From: an uncultured Lachnospiraceae bacterium
Lineage (GTDB): Bacteria > Bacillota > Clostridia > Lachnospirales > Lachnospiraceae
Length of the DNA: 64,000 nucleotides
NCBI GenBank assembly: GCA_910578605.1
Contig: CAJTQG010000016.1
Span: 4,143-68,142 of the forward strand
Reading direction: 5' to 3'
Made by a program: the position numbers and the translations under genes. Below, piece by piece: positions 10,501-18,653 of the stretch (position 1 is its first letter; the number at the start of each line of letters is the position of its first letter). The notes beneath the pieces were generated by a model. It was not told the origin of the DNA. It did not search any database and saw only the letters and a list, made by a program, of their open reading frames with translations.

Positions 10501-10904
10501 GCCTGTCCGTCCCATGGATATTGAGTGTTGACGTAATGGCAGTGGTCATAGCCTTGAAGCTGTATATGTCCTGGCACTTCAATAGAGTTTGTCTGTGTCA
10601 GGTCAAAATCTGGCTGCATAAAATCTTTGCTGCATTCGGTTAAATTTTTTGCATAAAGAAACTGCCATTTTCCGTTGAGGGATTGCTTGGGGGAAATATG
10701 GTTATATTCCATAGCTTCCAAATATGATTTAAGAGCTTCTGGGGCCTGTGAATTTTTGGGGGATGGAACCCTGCCTGGAAGGTAGAAGGTATGATCTGAG
10801 TGAGGGGGCGTTTGATTGATTTGCGATATACCAGGATTGCATAGCCAGGAGTAATCCGGTGTTGACACATAAGAAAAGTATTTTGACGAAATTTGCTGCT
10901 GCAT
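7575..10904 (-). CDS. lacZ: Beta-galactosidase, glycoside hydrolase family 2 (LacZ type)
   Basis: A large GH2 enzyme that cleaves terminal beta-galactosides. The domains run sugar-binding jelly roll, immunoglobulin-like, TIM barrel, second Ig-like and the C-terminal beta-sandwich (Bgal_small_N). The acid/base Glu is in ILWSCGNESYGG (E502) and the nucleophile in FILCEYIHAMGN (E569). There is no signal peptide, so it acts in the cytoplasm. At 1109 residues it is somewhat longer than E. coli LacZ. Part of the excess seems to lie in a Ser/Thr-rich stretch between the barrel and the last domain. GGAGGTTACC precedes the ATG. It stands alone, without lacY or lacI, and would feed galactose to galK/galT at 56.8-59.6 kb. 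Confidence 0.95.
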   Translation of the reverse strand: MQQQISSKYFSYVSTPDYSWLCNPGISQINQTPPHSDHTFYLPGRVPSPKNSQAPEALKSYLEAMEYNHISPKQSLNGKWQFLYAKNLTECSKDFMQPDFDLTQTNSIEVPGHIQLQGYDHCHYVNTQYPWDGQAAVNPPEIREDYNPVGCYIKEFTVASNMACHRTYLRFEGVENAFYVWVNGKFVGYGEDSFTPSEFDITNKLTSGVNRIAVQVFKMSTSAHLEDQDFWRFSGIFREVALYAIPDTHLSDLFVHASLDESYKNGILNLEGIWDCIGADYAAGDRDDILTGITANLYLYDTDYTPILEEQYLSPSQLFSKNVSFSIPHVHSWSAEEPYLYMLTIEIYDANKCLSEIITTKVGFRTFEMKDGLMCINGKRIVFKGVNRHEFNCDRGRAVTLEDMLFDVSFLKQNNVNAVRTSHYPNQTLWYQLCDEYGLYVMDETNLETHGTWAPEGYGNHTDRAVPGSRPEWHDMILYRGNCMLQRDKNHPCVIIWSCGNESYGGRNLYDLSQMFRTLDSSRLVHYEGVTVDNRYPDTTDMTSYMYAKPDFVEECVSKNPEKPFILCEYIHAMGNSLGGMHCYTDLEKYTKYQGGFIWDYIDQGIRTIDQYGQEKIAYGGDFHDRPNDLNFCMNGLILSDRTTTPKIQEMKFLYQNYKLTPSETTVSIQNDNLFTDTSMLYMQTRLLCNGNCIFTQKQLIDVPPMSTVSVSLPDYQQAFQEPHSQSEQSSSMKNYNHNFGLEKEYILEVSLHLKNNTKWAKAGHEIAFGQRKLSCSKFHSQWESSPQADRTAADTKPSSLLSVVAGTNNIGIHGEHFSYLFSKSEGGLISIVKSGHEWCERKTYPCYYRPWTDNDRGAGLPFTSGQWQFAENSQRCIQVELTKLSLENQPMEEDLSLLQSGTPYGVNADFAQVTCTYLLPIGNDLTVTVSYEIYQDGRMDVRADYPGGTAASSLPLLPLFGLCFHMGADIPEFSYYGMGPEENYIDRCHGARLGIFRQSVTDNLTRYSIPQACGNRTGVRTLTLPARDGHTLHIQYKNHPFECVVLPFTSDIIQNAWHHNELPNRQETTVMLLAKQMGVGGDDSWGAPVHKEYQISPDTPLTLEFTIY

Positions 10905-11030
10905 GGTAACCTCCGTTTCTGCTTTTTCAAGCTTAGAATGATATAGTTTAAAAGTTATAATGTTCTTAAGCTTATGAATAATATTTGTAAACTTACGCTT
11001 TTTATTACTACTATCATAAATATATTTGTA

Positions 11031-11039
11031 GTTATATCA
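11031..11039 (-). promoter_or_regulatory. Possible extended -10 element of lacZ
   Basis: On the minus strand TG, one base, then TATAAC fits an extended -10 box about 130 bp upstream of the lacZ ATG. There is no clear -35. The whole 10905-11160 stretch is AT-rich and holds no gene. Confidence 0.25.
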
Positions 11040-11162
11040 TACTAATACATAAAAATATTTGCATTAAAAATATGGAGAATAATTAGTAGTATTTTGAGAT
11101 TTACTATTTTCGGATTAATGAAACAGGCAGAATGCCGAAGGGACTTACCAAGACACAAATAT

Positions 11163-11183
11163 AGGGGCGAGATAATCGCCCCT
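11163..11183 (-). terminator. Terminator of the chemoreceptor gene
   Basis: Perfect 8-bp GC-rich stem AGGGGCGA/TCGCCCCT with a 5-base loop, 6 bp past the stop codon of the minus-strand chemoreceptor gene. The following ATATTTGTGT is only moderately T-rich. Confidence 0.7.
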
Positions 11184-11188
11184 AATAT

Positions 11189-12733
11189 CTAATCGTCCTG
11201 GGTTAATAATTGTGTCATCTTATCAACCATTTTATTGATTACACTTGCCTGTGTCGCAACTTCTGTTGTGTCATTTGCATTACTTTCTGCCATTGCATTG
11301 ATTGAATTAAACTGTTCATTTTCGTTTCGTATGTTTTCAGCAATATCCTGATTGATAGAAATGGTTTTCTTAATTACTTCTGATTGTTTTCCATGTGCTT
11401 CGCCCATAGTATTTATTGTCTCAACTGATGTATTTAACAACTTTGTCATATCCTGTATACTTTGGAATACATTTTGGAAATATTCATTTTGAGTACCAAG
11501 TTTTACAGAGTTTTCATTTACTTGTGCAGTAATATCCTTCACATTGTTCTGCACTCGTTCTATAACTGTTTGCACTACTTGTAATGATTGTTGGGTACTG
11601 TTTGCCAGATTTCCCACCTCTGTGGCAACAACAGCAAATCCTTTGCCGGCATCACCAGCTCTTGCCGCCTCAATAGACGCATTTAATGCCAATAAATTAG
11701 TAGAACTGGAAATATCACTTATAAGATTTAGCGTTACGCCAATTTCTTGTACTGCCTCAGATAACCGTTGGGTTATTTCAGTTGTAGTATTCATTGCCTC
11801 CGATACTTCGCCGTTGATGGTATGTAAATCACTGAGAAGTTTTTCGTTTTCAACAGACTTGTTCAACAAATCTCTTGAAACTTGTTCCACTTTTTCAACA
11901 TTATCAGCAACAACACCTTCCCATTCCCTTAATTCTCCAAGGTTTAACATACTTTCATCTGTTTTAGAACTGAGCAAATTACTGCTTTCAACTAAGTGTT
12001 CACTAGTAGCTGCTAATTCTTCAGCAGCAGCACTTTCATTCTCTGATACCTGTGAAAGTGATAAACCTGCTGTCTGCAAATCCTCAGATAATGTTTGTAC
12101 TGCCGCCAGAACACTTGTAACATGCTCGCTGTTTTTTTCTAATTCGTCTTTCTTTGCATTTACTAAAAAATGAGCAACAAAGAAAACAAAAATAAGCAAT
12201 CCTATCAGCGACAGCGAGAGTGCAACTAAACACATAATAATATCCGTAAGGAATAACGCATCCTTAACCGGAAGAAGGTTTGTTCCGCGAATAATCCAAC
12301 CAATAAACAGTGATATGATACAAGCTAAGCCGCTTGCAAGCAACATTTTAATGTCTAAGAAGAATGCTATTAAAATAAGGAAAAAGAATAAAAATCCCCA
12401 AAAAGTTCTAGTTGGAAGCATATACAGCAAATAATTCCATTGAACAACTATGATAATCACTGAAAAAATCTTACCAATTCGTAATCTGCCTTCTTTTAAA
12501 TAACCATCTTGATCAAATGAAGACTTAACTATAAGCATTGCAATAACAAAAAAAGTCGAATCAAGAACACCTAAACCAATTGTTGCAAGCCATGGTACTG
12601 TAGGATATAATCCAAACAGTTTTTCAGTATTAAACATAATAGTAGCACACATACAGGCACATGCCAATATAATAAGCCCCCACTTAAACACGGTTGATAA
12701 ATACACTTCAACCGCTGTTCTTTTCTTGTTCAT
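11189..12733 (-). CDS. Methyl-accepting chemotaxis protein with six-helix membrane domain
   Basis: The C-terminal signalling domain carries the MCP tip with DISSSTNLLALNASIEAARA followed by GDAGKGFAVVA, which contacts CheA and CheW. The first 190 residues contain about six hydrophobic helices with very short loops, and no Cache, four-helix or HAMP domain is visible. Sensing therefore probably happens in the membrane or through partners. A start at 12763 is possible, but GGAGG lies inside it and ATG 12733 has ideal spacing, giving 514 residues. No other chemotaxis or flagellar gene is in the window. An interrupted small ORF precedes it and a promoter is predicted at 13257-13285. Confidence 0.9.
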   Translation of the reverse strand: MNKKRTAVEVYLSTVFKWGLIILACACMCATIMFNTEKLFGLYPTVPWLATIGLGVLDSTFFVIAMLIVKSSFDQDGYLKEGRLRIGKIFSVIIIVVQWNYLLYMLPTRTFWGFLFFFLILIAFFLDIKMLLASGLACIISLFIGWIIRGTNLLPVKDALFLTDIIMCLVALSLSLIGLLIFVFFVAHFLVNAKKDELEKNSEHVTSVLAAVQTLSEDLQTAGLSLSQVSENESAAAEELAATSEHLVESSNLLSSKTDESMLNLGELREWEGVVADNVEKVEQVSRDLLNKSVENEKLLSDLHTINGEVSEAMNTTTEITQRLSEAVQEIGVTLNLISDISSSTNLLALNASIEAARAGDAGKGFAVVATEVGNLANSTQQSLQVVQTVIERVQNNVKDITAQVNENSVKLGTQNEYFQNVFQSIQDMTKLLNTSVETINTMGEAHGKQSEVIKKTISINQDIAENIRNENEQFNSINAMAESNANDTTEVATQASVINKMVDKMTQLLTQDD

Positions 12734-12764
12734 AAACGTTACCTCCATTTCTTGTTTATTCATA

Positions 12765-12989
12765 TTACATACCTAAGAAATGATATTTCTCTTCTGGTAT
12801 ATTCAAAAGTTCAAGGGGTTTCATATATTTATGCACAACATCCATTTCTTGTATCATTCCATGACAATTTAAGTTCAATCCAATACTGTCTTCCCATTTT
12901 TTCTTAAAAAAATACTCGTCTAACTGTTCTTTCTAAACTTTGTCAGCTAGAATATATGCATCTGTTCCCTTGATTAAAATATTTTCCAT
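12765..12989 (-). pseudogene. Small ORF with an in-frame TAG, upstream of the chemoreceptor
   Basis: On the minus strand GAAGG precedes ATG 12989 by 8 bases. The frame reads MENILIKGTDAYILADKV, then TAG at 12933-12935. It continues without further stops for 55 codons (KEQLDEYFFKKKWEDSIGLN and onward, ending in PEEKYHFLGM) to TAA at 12765-12767. Composition is protein-like on both sides of the stop, so this looks like a gene of about 74 residues disrupted by one point mutation, or less likely a readthrough gene. An earlier ATG at 12995 has poor spacing. The family is not recognised. It probably shares a transcript with the chemoreceptor gene 32 bp downstream. Confidence 0.55.
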
Positions 12990-13707
12990 AAGCATAACCT
13001 TCGATTTTAAGACATTCGCCAACCTAAGCTATAACTTACATATTATATTTTATATTCCTCTATAATGTATTTTTAGTGTTTCACCTCCAAAAAAAATGCT
13101 GCTTACCATAATAATGTGATAAACGGCATATTTTACTTTATAAAATAACATACGGACTTTATATTGCTGCAAAATAGAAAAACAGTTTGTGCTGCGCCAA
13201 ATGTACACCATCTAAACGTAGCTATCAAGTCCTTTCTGACAAAATACAGTGACTATATTGTACTATTTTTATGCATTTTTGTCAATTTTATATGAATGCT
13301 TTTTGGGGTTCATATTAGCATAATCCCGTGAAGATAAAATTGTGTGTATTCTACCAGATTGTCTATTGCAAGGGCGTTCATTCTATAAATAGGTGATATC
13401 AAATAAATAGACAATGTGATGAAAATACTATAAAATATAAAAGAGATAAAATAAAGGGGAATATACAGTCGATATAAATAGGTAGATATATAGCATTCAA
13501 AACGTAACAATGATATGGAAAATAAGTAACTATTCAGAGCCCCATTTTCAAAATTGCTGCAAAGCCGCCTTCCTTTTGCTTATGACAGGCTTCTCGTCAT
13601 GTAGATTTATGAAAACAGTCTTTGTTAAGCAAGCTTGAACAATTTATTTTGTATAAATTTCCATTGCTTTGAATAATTACAAAAATAGAAAGAAATGGAG
13701 GATTGCA
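12990..13707. other. AT-rich intergenic region, partly decayed
   Basis: It holds the minus-strand promoter at 13257-13285 and, on the minus strand, an orphan GGAGG (13084-13088) with no start codon behind it, which suggests a lost small gene. An ATGAC/GTCAT hairpin lies at about 13580-13600. A 66-codon minus-strand frame at 13310-13510 is low-complexity and probably not a gene. I found no convincing promoter for the downstream plus-strand gene. Confidence 0.45.
13257..13285 (-). promoter_or_regulatory. Sigma-A type promoter for the small ORF and chemoreceptor
   Basis: On the minus strand TTGACA (13280-13285), a 17-bp spacer and TACAAT (13257-13262) match the housekeeping consensus at 11 of 12 positions. 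Transcription would start near 13250, leaving a leader of about 260 bases before the interrupted small ORF. Confidence 0.75.
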
Positions 13708-16700
13708 ATGGAAAAGATAAATAGGAAAAAAAAGAAAAATAAGAAAAAACAAAATATATTGGCAATAGGTATGCTTATATGTATACTGTCAAGTATATTT
13801 TATGCGCCTCAGATGTATAAGTTTGGCACACAGGAGGTAAAGGGAGACATAGTAGTGAGGGAGACGGGAGCTTCTCGTCAATTTGTTCATCCGGGCATGA
13901 TTCACACAGCGGAAGGTTTTGTTAAGATTAAGCAAAATATTGACAATCAGGTGCAGCCTAATCTGGACACTTGGAATGCTCTGTTGTGGGATGGATTTTC
14001 TTCTCCAAACTGGAATCCTCGTCCGTTAGAGACAGTGAGCAGAGGGGTGAATAATAATTATGCCCAGTTTTACATAGATATTCGTCGGGCATATCAGAAC
14101 GCCCTGATTTACAAAATTAGCGGCAGTGTCCAGCATGGCCAGGCCGCCTGCAGAATTCTAAATGCATGGACAGATAATATGAAGGTGCTGACGGGAAATG
14201 CCGACCGCTTTTTAGCTTCCGGAATTTATGGGTATGAGTTGGCAAACGCAGCAGAGCTGATGAGGGATCATTCCGATTTTCACAAGGCGGAAATGGAACA
14301 ATTGCTTTTAAATATATTTTATCCAATGAATGAGGATTTTCTTGTGCGGCACAATGATGCTCATATTGGAAACTACTGGGCCAACTGGGATTTATGTAAT
14401 ATTGCTTCCATGATGTCAATCGGTATTTTCTGTGATAGGCAGGATATTTATGAGAAGGCTCTTGTGTACGCTAAGGTTGGTTTGGGCAATGGCTCTCTCT
14501 ACAATGCGATGCCCTATGTATATGAGGATGGCACTGCTCAGTGGCAGGAGGCAGGGCGTGACCAAGGACATACTACATTTGGAGTGGGCTTGTGGGAGGT
14601 TGTCTGTGAGATGGCATGGAATCAGGGGGATGATTTGTATGGTTTGTCGGATAACCGCTTTTTAAAGGGAGCAGAATATGTGGCAAGGTATAATAATGGA
14701 GAGGATGTACTTTTTTCTGCTTATGAATGGAATCAGGGACAGTCAGGAAAACCTGTGTGGCAGACGGTTGTCAGCGGCGCAGGAAGAGGAAGCAATCGCC
14801 CTATTTACTCCATGGTATACAATCATTATGTAAATAGGAGAAGCTTATCGGCGCCTAATGTGGAGAAGGTTTTAAAGGATGAAAATGGAAATTGGCGTAT
14901 AGAGGGCGCTTGTACAAATGGAGATGAGCTTGGCTGGCAGACTTTAACCTTTGCCAATTTAAGTGAGCCAGAGAAGCAAAAAGGGATTCAGGGAGATTTT
15001 GAAGATGGCGTCTATCGGATTCGCTCTATCTTAACAAGGAAATCTTTGGTGGAAAAAGAAAAAGGGACATTGTCCTTTGCCAAAGCAGGATTGGAAGCGT
15101 CAGAGTGGTGGACATTGAAAAATATAGGCGATGGGGAATATAGAATTACCAATACGGTGACAAATCAGGTATTGCAGTTAAAGGGAGATAATTTATATGC
15201 GTATGGTTGTCAGTTGGGCACAGGAGAAGCTTCGAGTGCAAAAGACACAGCATCAAAGTTAAAACAGCAGTTTGCTCTGCTGAAAAATGATTCAGGAGAT
15301 TACCGCATTGTCGGTTCGTTAAATGGTTTTGTGTTAGATATTAAAGACAGTAATACAGAAGATAATGGGGAACTAATTCAGTGGAGATATCATGGGGCAG
15401 AATGTCAGAGATGGGTGTTGGAGAGCAGGGAGGAGCTTTTGCAGAAGGAGGAGAAGAAGGAACTGTTGGCTTCCATTGGATTTGACAATATAGCCGGATT
15501 GTGTGGGAGGGGAGTAAAGGCGCAGTTAAACGGCAAAGCTGTATTGTCTAAAGATTCCATGGTTGGCAATTCTCTTTATCTAGACGGTGTCGGCAGCTAC
15601 GTCAAGCTGACGGATGAAAATGGAGATTCCCTGCTTAGGGGATATAAGGAGCTGACCATTTCCTATTGGAGCAAAACAGTCAGTCAGGAAGGTACAGATT
15701 GGTCATTTTTCGCAGCACCAAATGATGGGCCTCAAACCTATCTGTGGGAAAATTATGTGGGAGTGATGGAACAAAAAAACAATGTCTATGTTCAGCGTTA
15801 CTTAAACACAGGAGAAAGACCAGAGGATGCAGATTTAGAGACGGTAAATAATCAATGGAAATATATTACAGTTGCTTTTGAAAAGGATAAAACGGTTTTG
15901 TATGTGGACGGAGTAAAAAGAAAGGAAGAGAAAAGTCTATATCCATTGGAGGAAATTGTGGGAATCAATGGAGTATGTTATATAGGAAAGGCCAACTGGG
16001 GAACTGGGGAGTACTATAAAGGATGGATTGACGAATTTTGCATTTACAGTTATCCGGTGCAACAGGAGCAGGCAAAAGTTTTGTATCAAAAAGCCTTGGC
16101 AGCCCATGCTGCCTACGAAGAAAAATTAAAGGGAGAAGACAAGGGAGAGGGTATAAAAACTGCCATTGGAACATGTACCATAAAATCTCTGTCACCTCAA
16201 TATTATAATGGGAAGGTGAAGAGACCAGGGGTTTCTATATTTGACAAGGGCAAAAAATTGATTGAGGGCAAGGATTACAAAGTTTCCTATTTGAACAATA
16301 AAAATATTGGAACTGCCAAGGTGGTGATTGCCGGAATAGGTAATTACACTTCTCAAGCTGTAAGGACATTTTCCATAAAAGTTAAGAAAAATGCAGTCTA
16401 CAAAGTGGGAAATTATAAGTATAAGGTGACAAGCCCGAAAACAAACGGTAAGGGAACCGTCAGCCTGGTGGGTGTCACAAAGAAGAAGCTGAAGAAATTA
16501 AATGTGGCGGCATCCATAAAAATTGGCGGTAAAAGTTTTAAAATTACTGCCGTAGGAAAACAGGCATTTAAAAATTGCAGGAAGGCAGTTTCTTTGACAA
16601 TAGGAAAAAATGTAAAAACCATAGGAAGTAAGCTTTGTTACAATTGTAAAAAATTAAAACTAATAAAAGTAAAATCTAAAAAGTTCCCGAAAAAAACGAT

Positions 16701-16773
16701 AAGAAAGAAATGCCTGCGGGGACTGCCCTCACAAGCAGCTTCTAAGATAAAATTTAAGATGCCGAAAAAATGA
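13708..16773 (+). CDS. Secreted modular polysaccharide-lyase-like protein with ricin, LamG and LRR domains
   Basis: GGAGG before ATG 13708 sets the start (1021 residues). A very basic N-terminus and hydrophobic segment (about 16-36) look like a long signal peptide. Residues about 50-390 resemble the helical-toroid alginate-lyase fold: NDAHIGNYWANWDLCNIASM, QWQEAGRDQGHTTFG and a C-terminal YNHYVNRR. It is followed by a ricin-type trefoil (about 425-580, repeated Q-W-like motifs), a LamG/concanavalin-like jelly roll (about 590-775), an Ig-like unit with KDYKVSYLNNKNIGTAKV, and a very Lys-rich BspA-type leucine-rich repeat end. It probably acts on an acidic or plant polysaccharide at the cell surface. 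The substrate and exact lyase family are not certain. Confidence 0.72.
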   Translation: MEKINRKKKKNKKKQNILAIGMLICILSSIFYAPQMYKFGTQEVKGDIVVRETGASRQFVHPGMIHTAEGFVKIKQNIDNQVQPNLDTWNALLWDGFSSPNWNPRPLETVSRGVNNNYAQFYIDIRRAYQNALIYKISGSVQHGQAACRILNAWTDNMKVLTGNADRFLASGIYGYELANAAELMRDHSDFHKAEMEQLLLNIFYPMNEDFLVRHNDAHIGNYWANWDLCNIASMMSIGIFCDRQDIYEKALVYAKVGLGNGSLYNAMPYVYEDGTAQWQEAGRDQGHTTFGVGLWEVVCEMAWNQGDDLYGLSDNRFLKGAEYVARYNNGEDVLFSAYEWNQGQSGKPVWQTVVSGAGRGSNRPIYSMVYNHYVNRRSLSAPNVEKVLKDENGNWRIEGACTNGDELGWQTLTFANLSEPEKQKGIQGDFEDGVYRIRSILTRKSLVEKEKGTLSFAKAGLEASEWWTLKNIGDGEYRITNTVTNQVLQLKGDNLYAYGCQLGTGEASSAKDTASKLKQQFALLKNDSGDYRIVGSLNGFVLDIKDSNTEDNGELIQWRYHGAECQRWVLESREELLQKEEKKELLASIGFDNIAGLCGRGVKAQLNGKAVLSKDSMVGNSLYLDGVGSYVKLTDENGDSLLRGYKELTISYWSKTVSQEGTDWSFFAAPNDGPQTYLWENYVGVMEQKNNVYVQRYLNTGERPEDADLETVNNQWKYITVAFEKDKTVLYVDGVKRKEEKSLYPLEEIVGINGVCYIGKANWGTGEYYKGWIDEFCIYSYPVQQEQAKVLYQKALAAHAAYEEKLKGEDKGEGIKTAIGTCTIKSLSPQYYNGKVKRPGVSIFDKGKKLIEGKDYKVSYLNNKNIGTAKVVIAGIGNYTSQAVRTFSIKVKKNAVYKVGNYKYKVTSPKTNGKGTVSLVGVTKKKLKKLNVAASIKIGGKSFKITAVGKQAFKNCRKAVSLTIGKNVKTIGSKLCYNCKKLKLIKVKSKKFPKKTIRKKCLRGLPSQAASKIKFKMPKK

Positions 16774-16847
16774 TGTTGTATCATTGTTTTGCGGCAAGAA
16801 GCTATAAATGTTAAAGTGTAAAAAGTAGTGCAGAAAAGAGGAGGATT

Positions 16848-18653
16848 ATGGGAGATAAGAAAAAAAATGCAAAGAAGAGTGAAGAACAAAATTTTAGTTT
16901 TCAAGTGGATTTGAGGGGAATTATTCGGCTGCTCAGTGAAAATTTGTATTCTAGTGCAGATGTATTTCTTCGTGAGCTTCTGCAGAACGGTGTAGATGCT
17001 GTGGAGGCAAGGAGGGGGGAGGAGAAGGATTTTGACGGCGGCAGGATTTTAATTTCGTATCATCAAGAACGAAGAGGGAAAGCAAAGCTCATGTTTACTG
17101 ATAATGGAATTGGACTTACCTGTGAGGAGATTCATACATTTTTGTCAGTGATTGGGCAATCATCCAAGCGGGGGGAAATGAAACGCTCCGGTTTTATCGG
17201 ACAATTTGGAATCGGGCTGTTATCCTGCTTTTTAGTGGCAGATGAGATATTAGTTCAGACTCGCTCCATTCGGGAGAAGCAAGGTTGGCGCTGGATTGGA
17301 AGAAGTGATGGCACTTATCAGGTGACTAAGGAGAAGGAGGATATGGCGGCGGGCACTGTGGTGACAATAGAGCTGGACGAGAAGATGGCTAGACGCTACA
17401 GGGAGGAAAAGATAGTAGGATTGCTGAAGGAATATGGGTTTATGCTGCAGCTTCCGGTGGAGTTTGAGGGGGACGGGGGCAGCAGGCGAATTAACGATGG
17501 ATTTATTCCGTGGAGGCAATCCTTTTGCAGCGGGGAAGATATTCTGCAGTTTGGAGAGCTTATGTTTGATGAGAGCTTTTTTGGGGTAGTACCCATTTTG
17601 GGGGATGGACTTCGAGGTTATGCGTTTATCTCAGAACGCCAGACCAGCGCCGCAACAATGGGGCGTCATAAAATTTATTTGAAGGATATGCTGATAACAG
17701 AGGACGGAAAAGATTTGATACCTAAGTGGGCGTTTTTTACAAGATGTATTCTTAATGCAGAAAATCTTACGCCTATGGCGTCTAGGGAGGGTTTTGTGGC
17801 GGACCATCAGCTGGCAAGGGTGCGGAATGAAATTGAAAAATGTTTATTTGACTATTTTGTATCTTTGTCCCAATATGATGTGGATAAGCTGAAGAGACTC
17901 ACTATGATACATAATGTAGCGATTAAATCCTTGTCTGTGGAAAATGAGCAGATTTACAAGCTGTTCTTTCCTTTTTTGGTCTTTTCAACAAATAAAGGGA
18001 ATCTCACAGGATTACAGATAATGGAGGCGGCAAAAAAACTGCCGGTGTACTACTGTGTTCAGGTGGATGACTACCAGAGGGCTTGCCCTTTAGTGGGCAA
18101 TACAAGATTGCTTATCAATGGGGGCTATATTTATGACACAAGGCTTTTACAGCTTTTGAGGCATTATTATCCGGGTATCCGGTTGGAAATGTTTGACGAG
18201 GCTTCCTATGGGGAGTTGCTTCAGGAGCCTTCCCAGGATATGTATGGGCAGCTTGCATCGCTGACAGCAGCGGCATGTGTATTAGAGCCTTTTCGGTGTC
18301 AAGCTGTGCTCAAGCAATTTGATCCCCCAGATGTGCCGGCGCTTTATGTGGCAGGGGCCGACTGTTTTTTTGACAATGCTTTTGGCAGAGGTGGTTTTTC
18401 TGATTTTATGTCGGGCTTTCAGCCTCAAAATTTTTCAGGGGAATTTGGAAGCAAATTGTACATCAATGCCAGAAATTCTCTTATAAGGCGGCTTGGACAA
18501 GTAGAAAATGAGGAGATGATAGAGACGATGATAAAGGTGCTGTATGTCCATGGGATGTTGGCAGGTCACTATAGTTTAAGTGAGCGTGAGACAGAGATTT
18601 TGAATACAGGATTGATTCAATTGATGGAATATGGATTGGGGGAGGAGCCATGA
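16848..18653 (+). CDS. Divergent Hsp90-family chaperone/ATPase
   Basis: The N-terminal GHKL ATPase matches Hsp90: FLRELLQNGVDA gives catalytic Glu43 and Mg-binding Asn47, TDNGIG gives the ADP-binding Asp85, and GQFGIGLLSCFLVAD is the lid/glycine motif. The middle domain keeps the catalytic-arginine loop MASREGF. At 601 residues it is close to HtpG in length, but its last 200 residues do not look like the usual dimerisation domain, so it is not ordinary HtpG. AGAGGAGGATT precedes the ATG. Its stop overlaps the start of the next gene (ATGA), so the two are translationally coupled. It lies 74 bp after the lyase gene with no terminator seen. Client and role are unknown. Confidence 0.85.
   Translation: MGDKKKNAKKSEEQNFSFQVDLRGIIRLLSENLYSSADVFLRELLQNGVDAVEARRGEEKDFDGGRILISYHQERRGKAKLMFTDNGIGLTCEEIHTFLSVIGQSSKRGEMKRSGFIGQFGIGLLSCFLVADEILVQTRSIREKQGWRWIGRSDGTYQVTKEKEDMAAGTVVTIELDEKMARRYREEKIVGLLKEYGFMLQLPVEFEGDGGSRRINDGFIPWRQSFCSGEDILQFGELMFDESFFGVVPILGDGLRGYAFISERQTSAATMGRHKIYLKDMLITEDGKDLIPKWAFFTRCILNAENLTPMASREGFVADHQLARVRNEIEKCLFDYFVSLSQYDVDKLKRLTMIHNVAIKSLSVENEQIYKLFFPFLVFSTNKGNLTGLQIMEAAKKLPVYYCVQVDDYQRACPLVGNTRLLINGGYIYDTRLLQLLRHYYPGIRLEMFDEASYGELLQEPSQDMYGQLASLTAAACVLEPFRCQAVLKQFDPPDVPALYVAGADCFFDNAFGRGGFSDFMSGFQPQNFSGEFGSKLYINARNSLIRRLGQVENEEMIETMIKVLYVHGMLAGHYSLSERETEILNTGLIQLMEYGLGEEP

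Noticed and set aside
11544..12173. Plus-strand 209-codon frame
   Set aside because: Fully antisense to the chemoreceptor signalling domain. Ser/Thr/Ala-rich composition is the mirror of the MCP repeat pattern, and there is no ribosome site.
13310..13510. Minus-strand 66-codon hydrophobic frame
   Set aside because: Very AT-rich, Ile/Tyr/Phe-heavy, no ribosome site; fits chance.
13545..13610. Possible cyclic-di-GMP-like riboswitch, because of GCAAAGCC
   Set aside because: Only this short piece matches; the flanking stems and second conserved half of a GEMM aptamer are missing.
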